NCBI GenBank assembly: GCA_037447655.1
Contig: JBBHKE010002333.1
Location: 5,001 to 69,000, forward strand
Length of the DNA stretch: 64,000 nucleotides
Source of the DNA: Zygnema cylindricum
Taxonomy: Eukaryota > Streptophyta > Zygnematophyceae > Zygnematales > Zygnemataceae
Direction: 5' to 3'
Numbering within the stretch: position 1 is the stretch's first letter; every line of letters begins with the position of its first letter. This document shows, one piece after another, positions 23,507 through 33,197 of this stretch. The translations under genes were made by a program, and so were the position numbers. Under the pieces are notes generated by a model, which was not told the DNA's origin, searched no databases, and saw nothing but the letters and a program-made list of their open reading frames with translations.

Positions 23507-24554
23507 TGTAGAAACTAATGGTTTTATTAGTATTTTCTAGGTCTGAAAAGAAATATAGAAGTCGAGGCAGTCTATCTCTAACTTCTCTCTCCAACTCTCA
23601 AACTTGTCGCAGTCACTGAGAAATTGGAGAGGAAGCTAGAGCCATGGCTACCTTGGCTATCTTGAGGTTTACGGGAATTTTATGTTAGGGTTTATTTATT
23701 TAATTAAAAGGTATTTGCCGGCGGCAGGATTTGATCCATGTACCTACCGGCCGGCAGATAGGAAATAGCCGGTAGCCTTAGCCGTTGAGTCTAGCAGTAG
23801 CATTACGTAATATATAGTTTGATATTTATTTAAATGGTTATACGCGCGATAAACCATTTAACTGGAATGAATTACGGGATACATAGATCCAGTAAAATAT
23901 AAATGTACGACTTACAGTACGGACACAAATCAGTACCGCGCATTTGTTTCGTAAATGAAACAAATACCGCGCATGTATTTATTACGGCTACGATTAAAGC
24001 CGACTTTAATCGGACGGCCGAGATTAGCGCCGAGATCGCGGAGGAAGATTTCGGCGGTTTGTGGCCATCGCCACATCGGATGACACGTGGCGAAATTCCG
24101 TTGGATTGTGGAATCTCCGGAGATTATGGCACCGAATCCGGATTTGACATGTGTCGACATTTTGGCCATGTCGTACAATGTCCGTACATAAAGTACACCG
24201 ACAGATGTACTTTTGCGTACGGAACTCAATTCTGATTGGTTCCGTACATCAGTAGATAGAGTTTGTGAGAGAGATAGGACTTAGAAAAATTAGAAGATAG
24301 GACCCTCTCTCCCAGAGAGCTTCTCTACAAAAGGTCAACTTTGACCCTCCATAACTTACTGCTCAAGGGAGCAAATTCAGAGATTCTTTTTGCTATCCAC
24401 TCAGGGGAGTCTTGCCTTCACAGGAGTGAAGTTGGTCAGTGTTTTTGTCTGCCAGGGTGGCAGTTAGTTTTGCTTAAACACAAAGGGGTCAGGATTATCC
24501 TAGAGGCTTCTTGGAAGCTGTCCACTCTGAGGACTTATGGAGGTCTCAGTTACA
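23507..24554 (+). repeat. 3' LTR of A1
   Basis: Starts TGTAGAAACTAATGG directly after the purine tract and ends GTCTCAGTTACA. It resembles the 5' LTR throughout and carries the same GTAC block (24168-24250) and inverse tRNA-like segment (23720-23740). Its right end abuts an internal position of a B-type LTR. Confidence 0.85.
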
Positions 24555-24915
24555 TGATATACCTCTCAAGTACACTGGTGTTGCCAGTTCAACACAAGTA
24601 TAAGACTTAGGACTCATAACATATTATGAATCCAGACTTCCAAGTAGTAAAACTGCAGACAGTTTTTGGGAAACTTCTGAGTATTATATCTTGAGTGTTT
24701 TCGGGTCAATTGTCTTATAACTTTGGGAGTTATCAGTGTTTATGCTACTGTATATTCTGATAAGAGTTTTGTGAGGTTTGGATGCTTGTATAAGAATTGG
24801 TGAGAACTTAAGAACAACTGTTTGGTAGGATTCTTGATAGCTTCAGAGAGTGTATCATGTCTACTTCTACTACTACTGCTGCTCCTCCACCTGCACCGGT
24901 GGTTGTAGAACAACA
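24555..24915 (+). repeat. 5' LTR of element B, 5'-truncated
   Basis: Matches the last ~360 bp of the 3' LTR (from TGATGTACCTCTCAAG at 29402). It ends GTAGAACAACA. The junction with the A1 LTR at 24554/24555 has no target duplication. Confidence 0.75.
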
Positions 24916-25627
24916 GGTTATGGGCCTGTCATCAAGAATTCCTATCTTTTCCGGGGATAAGTATGTTTACTGGGCGGATATGGTGGAAACACATTTTGAA
25001 AATGTCAATCTTTTAGATATATTGGATGGTTCGCTGGATGAATCTGATCCGTCATGGTCTAAGAAAAATACGCAAGCTCGGTCTATTCTGAAATTTTGTA
25101 TATCTGAGGACTTAGCTATGTCTCGGATAAAGATGAAAAAAGCAATTGATATCTGGAAATCTCTTAAAAGTGATTATGAAAAGGCCAATGTCCAAGAAGA
25201 GCTTCTATTGGCTGGAAAAATTTGGGACTATAAGTACACTGGCGGTACAATGGCTGAATATTCTAACAAATTTCGTATCTTTGTAGATGCACATGCTTGT
25301 GCAGGTGGGGTGTTTCCTCCTTTTCAACAGGCGGCATTGCTCATGAGGGGTCTCCCTCGTAGTATGAAAGGAGCATCTGACATGCTCAAACAAAAAGATA
25401 AAGCTAGCTGGACTTTACAGTTAGCCATCAATATTTTACTAGAGGAGGAAGCTACATCTAATATTCTCAATGTTGAGCAAGTAGAGGCTTTTAATTCAGA
25501 CTTTGAGAGAAAAGGACAGTTTAATCAGCAAAGAAATCAGTATAATCAGTTCAGACATTTTAATCAAGGTAGAAATAGACAATCCAACAATGCATGCTTT
25601 TATTGTAGTGAGAGGGGTCATGGATAA
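24857..25627 (+). pseudogene. Gag of element B, stopped inside the zinc knuckle
   Basis: 256 codons starting in the LTR (MSTSTTTAAPPPAPVVVEQ), then VMGLSSRIPIFSGDKYVYW. The UBN2-type copia gag core follows (MSRIKMKKAIDIWKSL, EELLLAGKIWDYKY, MRGLPRSMKGASDML). It ends with CFYCSERGHG and a TAA at 25625 that cuts the CCHC knuckle before its last Cys; the reading frame continues as KFCPKLK after the stop. Confidence 0.8.
24916..24926 (+). promoter_or_regulatory. Primer-binding site of element B
   Basis: GGTTATGGGCC follows the LTR directly and matches 11 nt of the initiator tRNA-Met anticodon-arm complement; the next bases differ. As in family A it is translated as part of gag (Val-Met-Gly). Confidence 0.7.
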
Positions 25628-27180
25628 AAATTTTGTCCTAAGCTTAAAATAGCTAACCATACAGGTTTATATCAGCCAAGATGGCAACAAAGCCAGTTTT
25701 ACAAAGGCTTCACGGGGACTACACCTCGTGGAAATGCACTATTTTCGGCTTCTTCATCTCTCCAAGACGAGACTTTGACAGTTTCTACGGAGGACGATAC
25801 GGATCTATTCACTTTGGCGGCTGCAATGGAGGGCGCGAAGGACCCCGGATGGATAATGGATACAAGAGCATTAGCCCACATGTGCTGGAACAAGGCCATC
25901 TTTAAGAATATGAAAACAACGCCGGAGAAAAATATTTATTATGTTTGTGGAATGAGTGTCCAAACTCGTGCTGTGGGTGTTGTGTCCTTACTAGTTGATG
26001 TAGAGGGAAAAGCAATTGAAAGGACTCTCAGAATGAATTATTTGTGCCTGACTTTAAGAAAAATCTGTTTTCTACATCATTGGTAGAGAGCAAAGGCTTT
26101 GAGGTTAATTTGAAAAATGGTCGGCAAGTTGTTAGCAAAGATGACAAGGTTGCGGTTACAGGTACTAGAGATAGTTGCAAGATGTATCGCATGGATATGG
26201 CTAATACAAAGGAGAATGATGTTTTGTACTCCTGTGTTTTGAACTCAGATGAGTTTTGGCATAAAATATTAGGCCATGTAAATTATGATAGTTTAAGGAA
26301 AATGGTCACTGCTGGAAAAATAGAGGGTGTATCAATCACACATGGGCCGGTCAAAACTTGCGATGGTTGCGCTTTAGGCAAAATCCACAGATTGCCATTT
26401 CTTAAGGAGTCTGAGCATCGGTCAACGAAACTTTTACAACAAATTCATTTGGATGTGTTTCTTCCGGCGAAGGTTTCATCTGCCGGGGTGATGAAATATA
26501 TGGTCACCTTTGCAGATGATTTCTCAAGGTTTACAAAAGTTTACTTCATGAAGGAGAAGAGTGAAGTGTTTGGTCACTTCAAACACTATAAAGCATGGGC
26601 TGAAAAACTTCATAATTCATCTATTTTACATCTCAGATCAGACAATGGTGGTGAATATACATCGAAAGAATTTGAAACCTTTTTCCTCGAGGAAGGCATT
26701 AGTCATCTATTGACTGTTCCATATTCACCGGAACAAAATGGGGTGTTGGAAAGACTGAATAGAACTCTCACGGAAAGCTCTAGGTCTATGCTCGCAGATA
26801 AAAATGTGGATCCGAAATTCTGGGCTGAGGCTCTAAATTGTGCAGTTTATATTAAGAATAGGATAGGATCACGATCAGGAGAAACAACTCCATACGAAAT
26901 CTGGACAGGTAGCAAACCAGATGTTAGCCATTTTAAGGTCTTTGGTAGTCAATTCTTTATATTGGATACGTCTAAAGATAGATGGAAAATGGAACCGAAG
27001 GGATTACCGCGTATTCTGTTAGGATATGATGATCACTCAAAAGGTTATAGAGTCTTTGTTTTTGAAAGGCACAAAATAGTTGTAGCTAGAAACATCATTG
27101 TTAAAGATGCTAGACTCCATAGATTTATCAAATGGCCAAAATACCAAAAGTCGGGTATGTCATCTTGGGTGTCGAGGTAG
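25628..27180 (+). pseudogene. Protease and integrase of element B
   Basis: The protease active site reads DTRALAHM (25859), so the essential Gly of D(S/T)GA is Arg. A frameshift near 26040 separates it from the GAG-pre-integrase zinc region (WHKILGHVNYDSL, CDGCALGK). The integrase core keeps its DDE residues in HLDVF, RSDNGGEY and EQNGVLERLNRT. The integrase tail shows the GYDDHSKGYRVF segment. The frame ends with TAG at 27178. Confidence 0.8.
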
Positions 27181-27413
27181 ACGGTGGGGAACGGGACAGA
27201 TGGGAAGGTTCAGGTGAACCAGCAGCCGAGCCCCGCAGCTACCGCACACCAGCAGCAATCAAAACCTGCTCAAAACACTTCCTCCAAACCATCAGCTAAT
27301 TATCAGCAAAATAAAGAAAGCGGCCTTAGAAACTCAAACATGGAAACCATCCTCGAACAAAATAGTACAATAAGTAAAGTAAGTGCATCTATACCATTGA
27401 ACGTAGGGCCTTT

Positions 27414-28784
27414 GTGGCGAAGGGGTACAATCAAAAGGAAGGAATCGATTTTGAAGAAACATTTTCTCCGGTTGTAAGATTTCCAACAGTTAGAATTTTG
27501 CTGTCTCTCGCTGCTATAGAAGATATGGAAATTCATCAGATGGATGTAAAAACGGCCTTTTTGCATGGAGAACTAGAAGAACCCATTTACATGCAGCAAC
27601 CTGAAAAGTATGTGGAACCAGGAAAAGATCACTTAGTATGCAAGTTGCTAAAATCTTTGTACGGCCTAAAACAGGCCCCCAGACAGTGGAATATAAAGCT
27701 TGATGAATTCTTGACTAATCTAGGATTTCAAAGGATAAGTTCTGATCACTCTATCTACGTTCTAAAGGGTGAAAATAGGATAGTGTATATAGCAGTATAT
27801 GTAGATGATTTGGTATTAATAAGCAAATCAATGGCTGAAATTAACAAAATCAAAACTGCTCTAAACTCACGGTTCGAGATGAAAGACCTCAGTGAGGAAA
27901 AATATATTTTGGGTATCCAGGTAGAGAGGGACAAAAATAAGAAAATAATAAAATTGACTCAAAAAGAGGCTATTGGAAACATGTTAGATGAGTACGGAAT
28001 GCGGGGGGCAAAAGGATGTTTAACTCGAATGGAGTTTCGGCAGATTTTAGAGGAAGAAGAGACAGAACCAGGTGTCATTGTTAGCGAGTATTTAGAGTCA
28101 AGGGAGAATGATCCTATGACAATAATACCTTATAGACAGATAGTGGGAAGCTTAATATATTTCATGAACTGTACCCGTCTTGACATTGCTGCAGCAGTCG
28201 GGGTACTGAGCAGGAGTCTAGAAAATCCGAGAAAATCTGATCTTGATGCAGCAAGGAGAGTCTTAAAATATTTGGCAGGAACTAAAGATCTCAAACTCAC
28301 TCTAGGCGGAGGAGAAGTCAAGCTGCAAACATGGAGTGATGCAAGCTATGGCGAAATGCCAAGCCAAAAATCCACCACGGGATTCGTTCTAAAAATTGGG
28401 AACAGTACTTACTGCTGGAGCAGCAAACTTCAAAAGGTTACAGCACAGTCGACAATGGAGTCAAAATATATGGCAACAAGCTCGGCCCTCAAAAACCTCT
28501 TATGGGTAAAATCCATATTACAAGAACTAGGGTACATGCAAGTTGGTCCACAGGTTATCTGGTGTGATAACCAGGCTGCCATTGCCATTGCCTCTAACCC
28601 GAGTCATCTCTTCAAAAGCAAGCATATTGATGTACGATTACACTTTGTAAGAGAAAAAGTGTTCTCTAGAGTGATTAAATTATGTTATTTGCTAGATGCA
28701 AAAATGATTGCTGATATGCTCACTAAAGCCCTTCTTGTTCCTAAACTGAAGTATTGTAGGGACGTAGTGGGATTAAGTGAATAG
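27414..28784 (+). pseudogene. Reverse transcriptase and RNase H of element B, RT start deleted
   Basis: An open frame of 456 codons without a proper start. RT begins at AKGYNQKEGIDFEETFSPVVRF; the normal segment with CKWVFK and YKARLV is gone. Bases 27181-27413 hold Gln/Ala/Pro-rich linker-like sequence and an abrupt join. Later motifs are intact: MDVKTAFLHGELEE, SLYGLKQAPRQW, the catalytic YVDDLVL, and RNase H with WSDASYGE and WCDNQAAIAIASNP. It ends at TAG before a spacer and the purine tract at 28938-28944. Confidence 0.8.
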
Positions 28785-28944
28785 TTGAATTGCTGCACTG
28801 CTATACTGTCACTCTACGATAATTCCACTATTGCGAGGTAGTGGGACTGGGTAACTTGCTAATTGCTATATTGGTATGCTACGATGCTACGCTAGTTTAT
28901 CACCGCAGCTGCGCCAAGATACTGAGTCTAAAGCTTTAGGGGAG

Positions 28945-29760
28945 TGTTTTCTTTTTGAAAAACTTTCAGTCTCAGAGCAACGTAGCTGCTTTACAGACAA
29001 AGCAGCGCAGCTGCTTTACAGACAGAGCAGCGCAGCTGCTATACAACTGAGCAGCGCAGCTGCTATATAGTAGCGCAGCTGCTATACAGCAGCGCAGCTG
29101 CTATACAGCAGAGCAGCTGCTATACAGCGGAGCAGGTGCTATACAGTAGAGCAGCTGCTATACAGCAGGGCAACGCAGCAGCAGAGCAAAGCAGCAGCGA
29201 AGCTACAACACAGACAGGACAAGGCAACCACTATTATATTTGATATGGTCCGTACGGACAACGCAATGTCTGATATTCTTAATGTGTGTACAAGATAGAG
29301 CAACTGCGATAGATACGATTCTAGTTAGCTTAGTGATAGCTCAGTGGTAGCTTAGTCATAGCTCAATGGTAGCTTGATAGATTAGTGGTAGCTTGGTGGT
29401 TTGATGTACCTCTCAAGTACACTGGTGTTGCCAGTTCAACACAAGTATAAGACTTAGGACTCACAACATATTATGAATCCAGACTTCCAAGTAGTAAAAC
29501 TGCAGACAGTTTTTGGGAAACTTCTGAGTTTTATATCTTGAGTGTTGTCGGGTTAATTGTGTTATAACTTTGGGAGTTATCAGTGTTTATGTTACTCTAT
29601 ATTCTGATAAGAATTTTGTGAGATTTGGATGCTTGTATAAGATTTGTTGAGCACTTGATAATTGTTGTTTGGAAGGATTCTTGATAGCTTCTGAGAGTGT
29701 ATCATGTCTACTTATACTACTAGTGCTGCTCCTCTACCTGCACCGGTGGATGTAGAACAA
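28945..29760 (+). repeat. 3' LTR of element B
   Basis: Starts TGTTTTCTTTTTGAAAAAC after TTTAGGGGAG and runs to GTAGAACAA, two bases short of the family's usual ACA end, where element C sequence begins. Order inside: head, CAGCTGC tandem repeats (28981-29200), GTGGTAGCTTA short repeats (29325-29400), then the conserved last 360 bp with the MSTST start codon. Confidence 0.8.
28981..29200. repeat. ~20-bp tandem repeats with GCGCAGCTGC core in LTR B
   Basis: About ten variable copies of a unit built around AGCAGCGCAGCTGCTATACA. The GCAGCTGC part is palindromic. A similar array occupies the same place (about 33730-33870) in the solo LTR at 33634. The array sits in the U3-like part of the LTR. Confidence 0.75.
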
Positions 29761-29800
29761 GACTTTCTTGCAAGCAATTTTCACTCAGAGATTTGTCATC

Positions 29801-31030
29801 TTATAAGGTCACACAAATCGTGTCCTTCTCTCTTTCGTCCTTCACCACACTATCTTCGGTGACATAACTCCTTCCACCTGTTTCCACATTATACACCTCA
29901 TTCCTAATTCCAATTTTCTTCATATCTTCGCCCGGTCCTTCTAGAAAAATTGGGTATAGTTTATTAGTCTTTATGTTTAAGTATTTCTCGGCTTCCACTT
30001 CCAAGTGATTTTCACTTCCTCTAATTTCTCTTACTACAAACAACTCTTCCTCCTCTAACCCTTTGTTACTCACCAATCTGACTTCTAGAAAAGGGACAGA
30101 CACCAAATCTTTTTCTGTCACCTCCTCTTTTACTCCATTCCAAACATCAGAGAAGGTCGGTAAATACATAAATTCGTCAACACACGGTGTATGTCTTTTG
30201 TCATTTATCGAGTCTTGTCTCTCACTCACGAACACACTTGATTCCTTTCTTGTTGGGGTTTTAACTAGGGTGTAGTCCCATCCATCTCTAAAATTCCATG
30301 TAACACATGCACATTTATACGATGGGCATAGCCTGAAGGTATGTCCTAAATCATTACAGTAAAAACAATTTTTTGGCCGATCTTCGAACTCTCTATTACC
30401 TTTAACTTTCTGAAATTGAGACTTAGATTCCTTTATATTCCTTTCACTTGATAAGACCTTTCTATTAGCCTCTTCATCTAGAATAACTCGTCTAGCTATA
30501 GTGACGCTCCAATCATTTTTATCGATTAAATTCAATCGATCTAGTGCACTCTTATATTCTTTAGGTAGACTTCTCATTAAAAGGATAGCTTGTTGAGCAT
30601 CTGTAAAGTTTCCCCCTGCCAAATCATTTTTTGCAAATAATACTTGTAAGTCAATACAGTGTTTCTCCATACTACCTCCTACATACTTGTGTTCAACTAT
30701 TTTGGTAACACTACTAAGCCAATGATATAAAGACGTCTTTGCATACATACATTCTAAGGTGTTCCATAATTCAGCTGCCCTTTTAAAACTTAGGTATGAC
30801 ATTACCAAATCCTCAGTCAAAGAGTTCTTGATAACCCTTAGACACTCATGATTTTTCCTTTTCCATTCATTTGATGTTTCGGCCAAAGTACCGTCCACCA
30901 CATCCATTAGCTCCATCATCTCGAAGTAACCCTCGAACGCACACTTCCAGTAGTGATATTTTGATCCATCAAATATAGGTAGCCATGGGTGTGGGCCCAT
31001 AACGTGTTGTCCATAGCTTATTTCAGCCAT
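29801..31030 (-). CDS. Gag of copia element C, open frame of 409 codons
   Basis: Starts inside the LTR (MAEISYGQH) and runs through the primer site as VMGPHPWLPIFDGSKYHYW. The copia gag core follows (VMSYLSFKRAAELWNTL, LLMRSLPKEYKSAL), with a CCHC knuckle CFYCNDLGHTFRLC near residue 225. About 170 further residues have no protease signature. No stop interrupts it. Gag would assemble the particle and bind RNA. It is the only gag outside family A in the window that is still open. Confidence 0.75.
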   Translation of the reverse strand: MAEISYGQHVMGPHPWLPIFDGSKYHYWKCAFEGYFEMMELMDVVDGTLAETSNEWKRKNHECLRVIKNSLTEDLVMSYLSFKRAAELWNTLECMYAKTSLYHWLSSVTKIVEHKYVGGSMEKHCIDLQVLFAKNDLAGGNFTDAQQAILLMRSLPKEYKSALDRLNLIDKNDWSVTIARRVILDEEANRKVLSSERNIKESKSQFQKVKGNREFEDRPKNCFYCNDLGHTFRLCPSYKCACVTWNFRDGWDYTLVKTPTRKESSVFVSERQDSINDKRHTPCVDEFMYLPTFSDVWNGVKEEVTEKDLVSVPFLEVRLVSNKGLEEEELFVVREIRGSENHLEVEAEKYLNIKTNKLYPIFLEGPGEDMKKIGIRNEVYNVETGGRSYVTEDSVVKDEREKDTICVTL

Positions 31031-31956
31031 GGATTATTCACGGAAACACCCACAGACTACCTCAAAACCAGCTGTGTTTCAGACTACACAGATTACTCCA
31101 CACTGAACAAAACGGTCTCAAACTGCGCCAATACGTAGTATAGCATATACAATGTAAACTCCCAAAGTCAAAGCCAAATCCTCCAAGGCATCTAGAAGAT
31201 ATAGGCTCCAGAGTTTCCCAAAAATTGCTGACAGCTTCACAAACTAACCAATTAGACTGTTCACAGAATCTTACAGAGATACTGGAATACAATGAAACTT
31301 CACACACATATATATTCTATTTTATAAAATAACTCCACAAAGTTTCACATGAAAGCACTAAGCAGAGTGATCACACCAACAGGTCAAAGATGCAGAAAAC
31401 AGTTTGCCATTTCTTTGATAAACTTGACTGCAATACATAAAATAATCTAAGTCCTGCAAGTTATACTCAGAGTACGGAGGCATACCAGCCGTACTGTATC
31501 TACTCTAATAACCTAAAAGGACAAACCTCTATTGTACAGAATATTTACACCGTACTCTTCGTATGTCAAAAACTAAGGTACCACTAAGCAACCACTAAGC
31601 TACCACTATCGTTTAATAATCATTACTGGAAATCTATCCTATTCATATTATCCGTATTTGCGCTAGCAGCGTTGGCTGCGCTGTCCGTACGGATCATAAA
31701 AAATAGCCGCAATTGCGTTGACTTAATTGCGTCGCAGCTGCTCCGTACCGGCGGCTCCTATTTCAACATTCCGTTTATTATACATCGGATCGCTTCGCGA
31801 TCCGCCGTCCATTTGTCATTGCTTGTTAACACCACTCAATGAGTCTTTTACGTAACTTTAATTATCAATCCTTTCGCTCTCCCAATCTGTGAATCTATTC
31901 AAACCTCCATATTAAATCCAATTAGCAGTTACGCACGAAACTGACTTTTCAAAACA
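31005..31956 (-). repeat. 5' LTR of element C
   Basis: Minus strand, from TGTTTTGAAAAGTCAG (31956) to GACAACA (31005). The primer site, inverse of 30991-31004, is CGTTATGGGCCCAC (13 of 14 match the tRNA-iMet arm). The LTR contains the hairpin GGATCGC-TTC-GCGATCC at 31787-31803, shared with the LTR-like insertion at 55107, and a GCAATTGCG-rich stretch. The right edge may be 3 bp further out (31959). Confidence 0.65.
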
Positions 31957-33197
31957 ACACTTCTCTTTCCTTTTTTCGGACACATTGCTGTCCCCATCAT
32001 CCGCCTCCTCCGCGGAGGCAACGATTGCTGTAGGAAACATTACTCCTCCTAATCGTGGTGGAGTTTCTGAAGTTGGACGTTTCACTTGTCCACTGACGAT
32101 ACCATAGTATCTATTTTCGCACAAAGCTCCCATCATCATGGCTTCCCAATAGATAATCCCAGATCCATTGAAGGTGGGCACCCTAGAGGGTGGGCCCATA
32201 ACCTGAAATTTTGTGTCATCTATTGGACTACAGAATATAGGAAGCCTCTAGATAGTTATTAACTAACCCACTTTTAATAGCAACCACTGTTACCCAAGCA
32301 CACAAACAGAAAATCTGACTTCATCCTTATGTAGCTTGGACTCCTCTGAGTCCGTAGAAAAAAGAATCTCTGAAAATGCCCAACCACGGGATAAGTTATG
32401 AGGCAGTAAAATAGAAAATTTGTACAAACTCTCAAAGGGAAAGGTGACTACATACCAAAATTTTCTAAGTAATGATTCCCTCTAATTTCTTATACCTACA
32501 AAAGTACAGACCAATCAGATTACTGTAGTGTACCAAAAAGTACCACTGCTGGTGTACCTTTAGTATGGCATATGTACGACAAGGGTATTAAGCGGACGCG
32601 TGTCTGCTTTTCACTCGTCCGTACGTTCCTCGGAATTCCCATGACCGAATGTCATCTCTCCACGTGGCTCTAGGTCATGCCACACCACAAAACGCCAAAG
32701 TGACCACTCCGAGATTTCGGCGATGATGTGCGCCGTTGGATTTGCAGTGAGATGCAATCTTAGCCGTTATAAATATATGCGCGACATTTGTTTCGCTATT
32801 GAAAAATGCGTGGTATCCGTTTTATAACAGTATCATACTATGTACTTTCATAAAACTGTATCTATATCTGCCGTACACAATTTTAGTTAAATGAATTTGT
32901 TCCTCCATTTCATATACAATAGCATTTAGCATTGGTCCTAGTCTAATAGGATTAAGCTGACCGCTATCGGCCAACATGACGAACCCGGTTACCAGGATCG
33001 AATCTTGGGTCCGTCAGGTATATTTTTAGTAACCTCCTAAAAATAATTGCCTGTTGAACTAAGACACCCTCTGTATCGTTCAGTGACTACAACAAGTATG
33101 GGGGCTAGAGAGAGGAGGTGGAGGCAGGCTGCCCGTCCTTTTCTTTTCCTTTTATATTAAACCTATAAAATACTTTAGAAATCTATTAATTTCAACA
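31957..33197 (-). mobile_element. Copia element D' fragment: 5' LTR and gag start, minus strand
   Basis: LTR 32204-33197 starts TGTTGAAATTAATAG at 33197 and ends AAATTTCA. It is followed on the minus strand by a perfect GGTTATGGGCCCACC primer site (32189-32203). Gag begins in the LTR at 32219 (MTQNFQ then VMGPPSRVPTFNG). It is cut after about 85 codons by element C. D' lies inside element E: the flank at 33198 resumes E's reverse transcriptase. Confidence 0.75.

Larger units (their letters stand above)
20248..24554 (+). mobile_element. Ty1/copia element A1, internally deleted copy
   Basis: Family-A element with 5' LTR 20248-21289, primer site 21290-21304, gag-protease, a 3' remnant of RNase H, the purine tract AAATAAGGGGAG ending at 23506, and 3' LTR 23507-24554. 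Compared with A2 it lacks about 2.1 kb running from the GAG-pre-integrase region to the start of RNase H, so it has no integrase core or RT. No target duplication is present: the left flank is ACTCG and the right side runs directly into the middle of a B-type LTR. It could move only with enzymes from another copy. Confidence 0.85.
24555..29760 (+). mobile_element. Ty1/copia element B, decayed
   Basis: Family-B element with a truncated 5' LTR (24555-24915), primer site, gag, protease, integrase, RT-RNase H and an almost full 3' LTR (28945-29760). The first ~450 bp of the 5' LTR, including its tandem repeats, are missing. The coding region has an in-frame stop, a frameshift and a deletion at the start of RT. 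It is transcribed in the same direction as A1 but belongs to a different family, with different gag and LTR. Confidence 0.85.
29761..31956 (-). mobile_element. Copia element C fragment (5' LTR plus gag), minus strand
   Basis: 5' LTR 31005-31956 and gag 29801-31030 on the minus strand. The rest is cut off where LTR B ends at 29760. The element lies inside the gag of another element (D'), interrupting it at 31956/31957. The family is related to B by its LTR layout but has a distinct gag. Confidence 0.7.
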
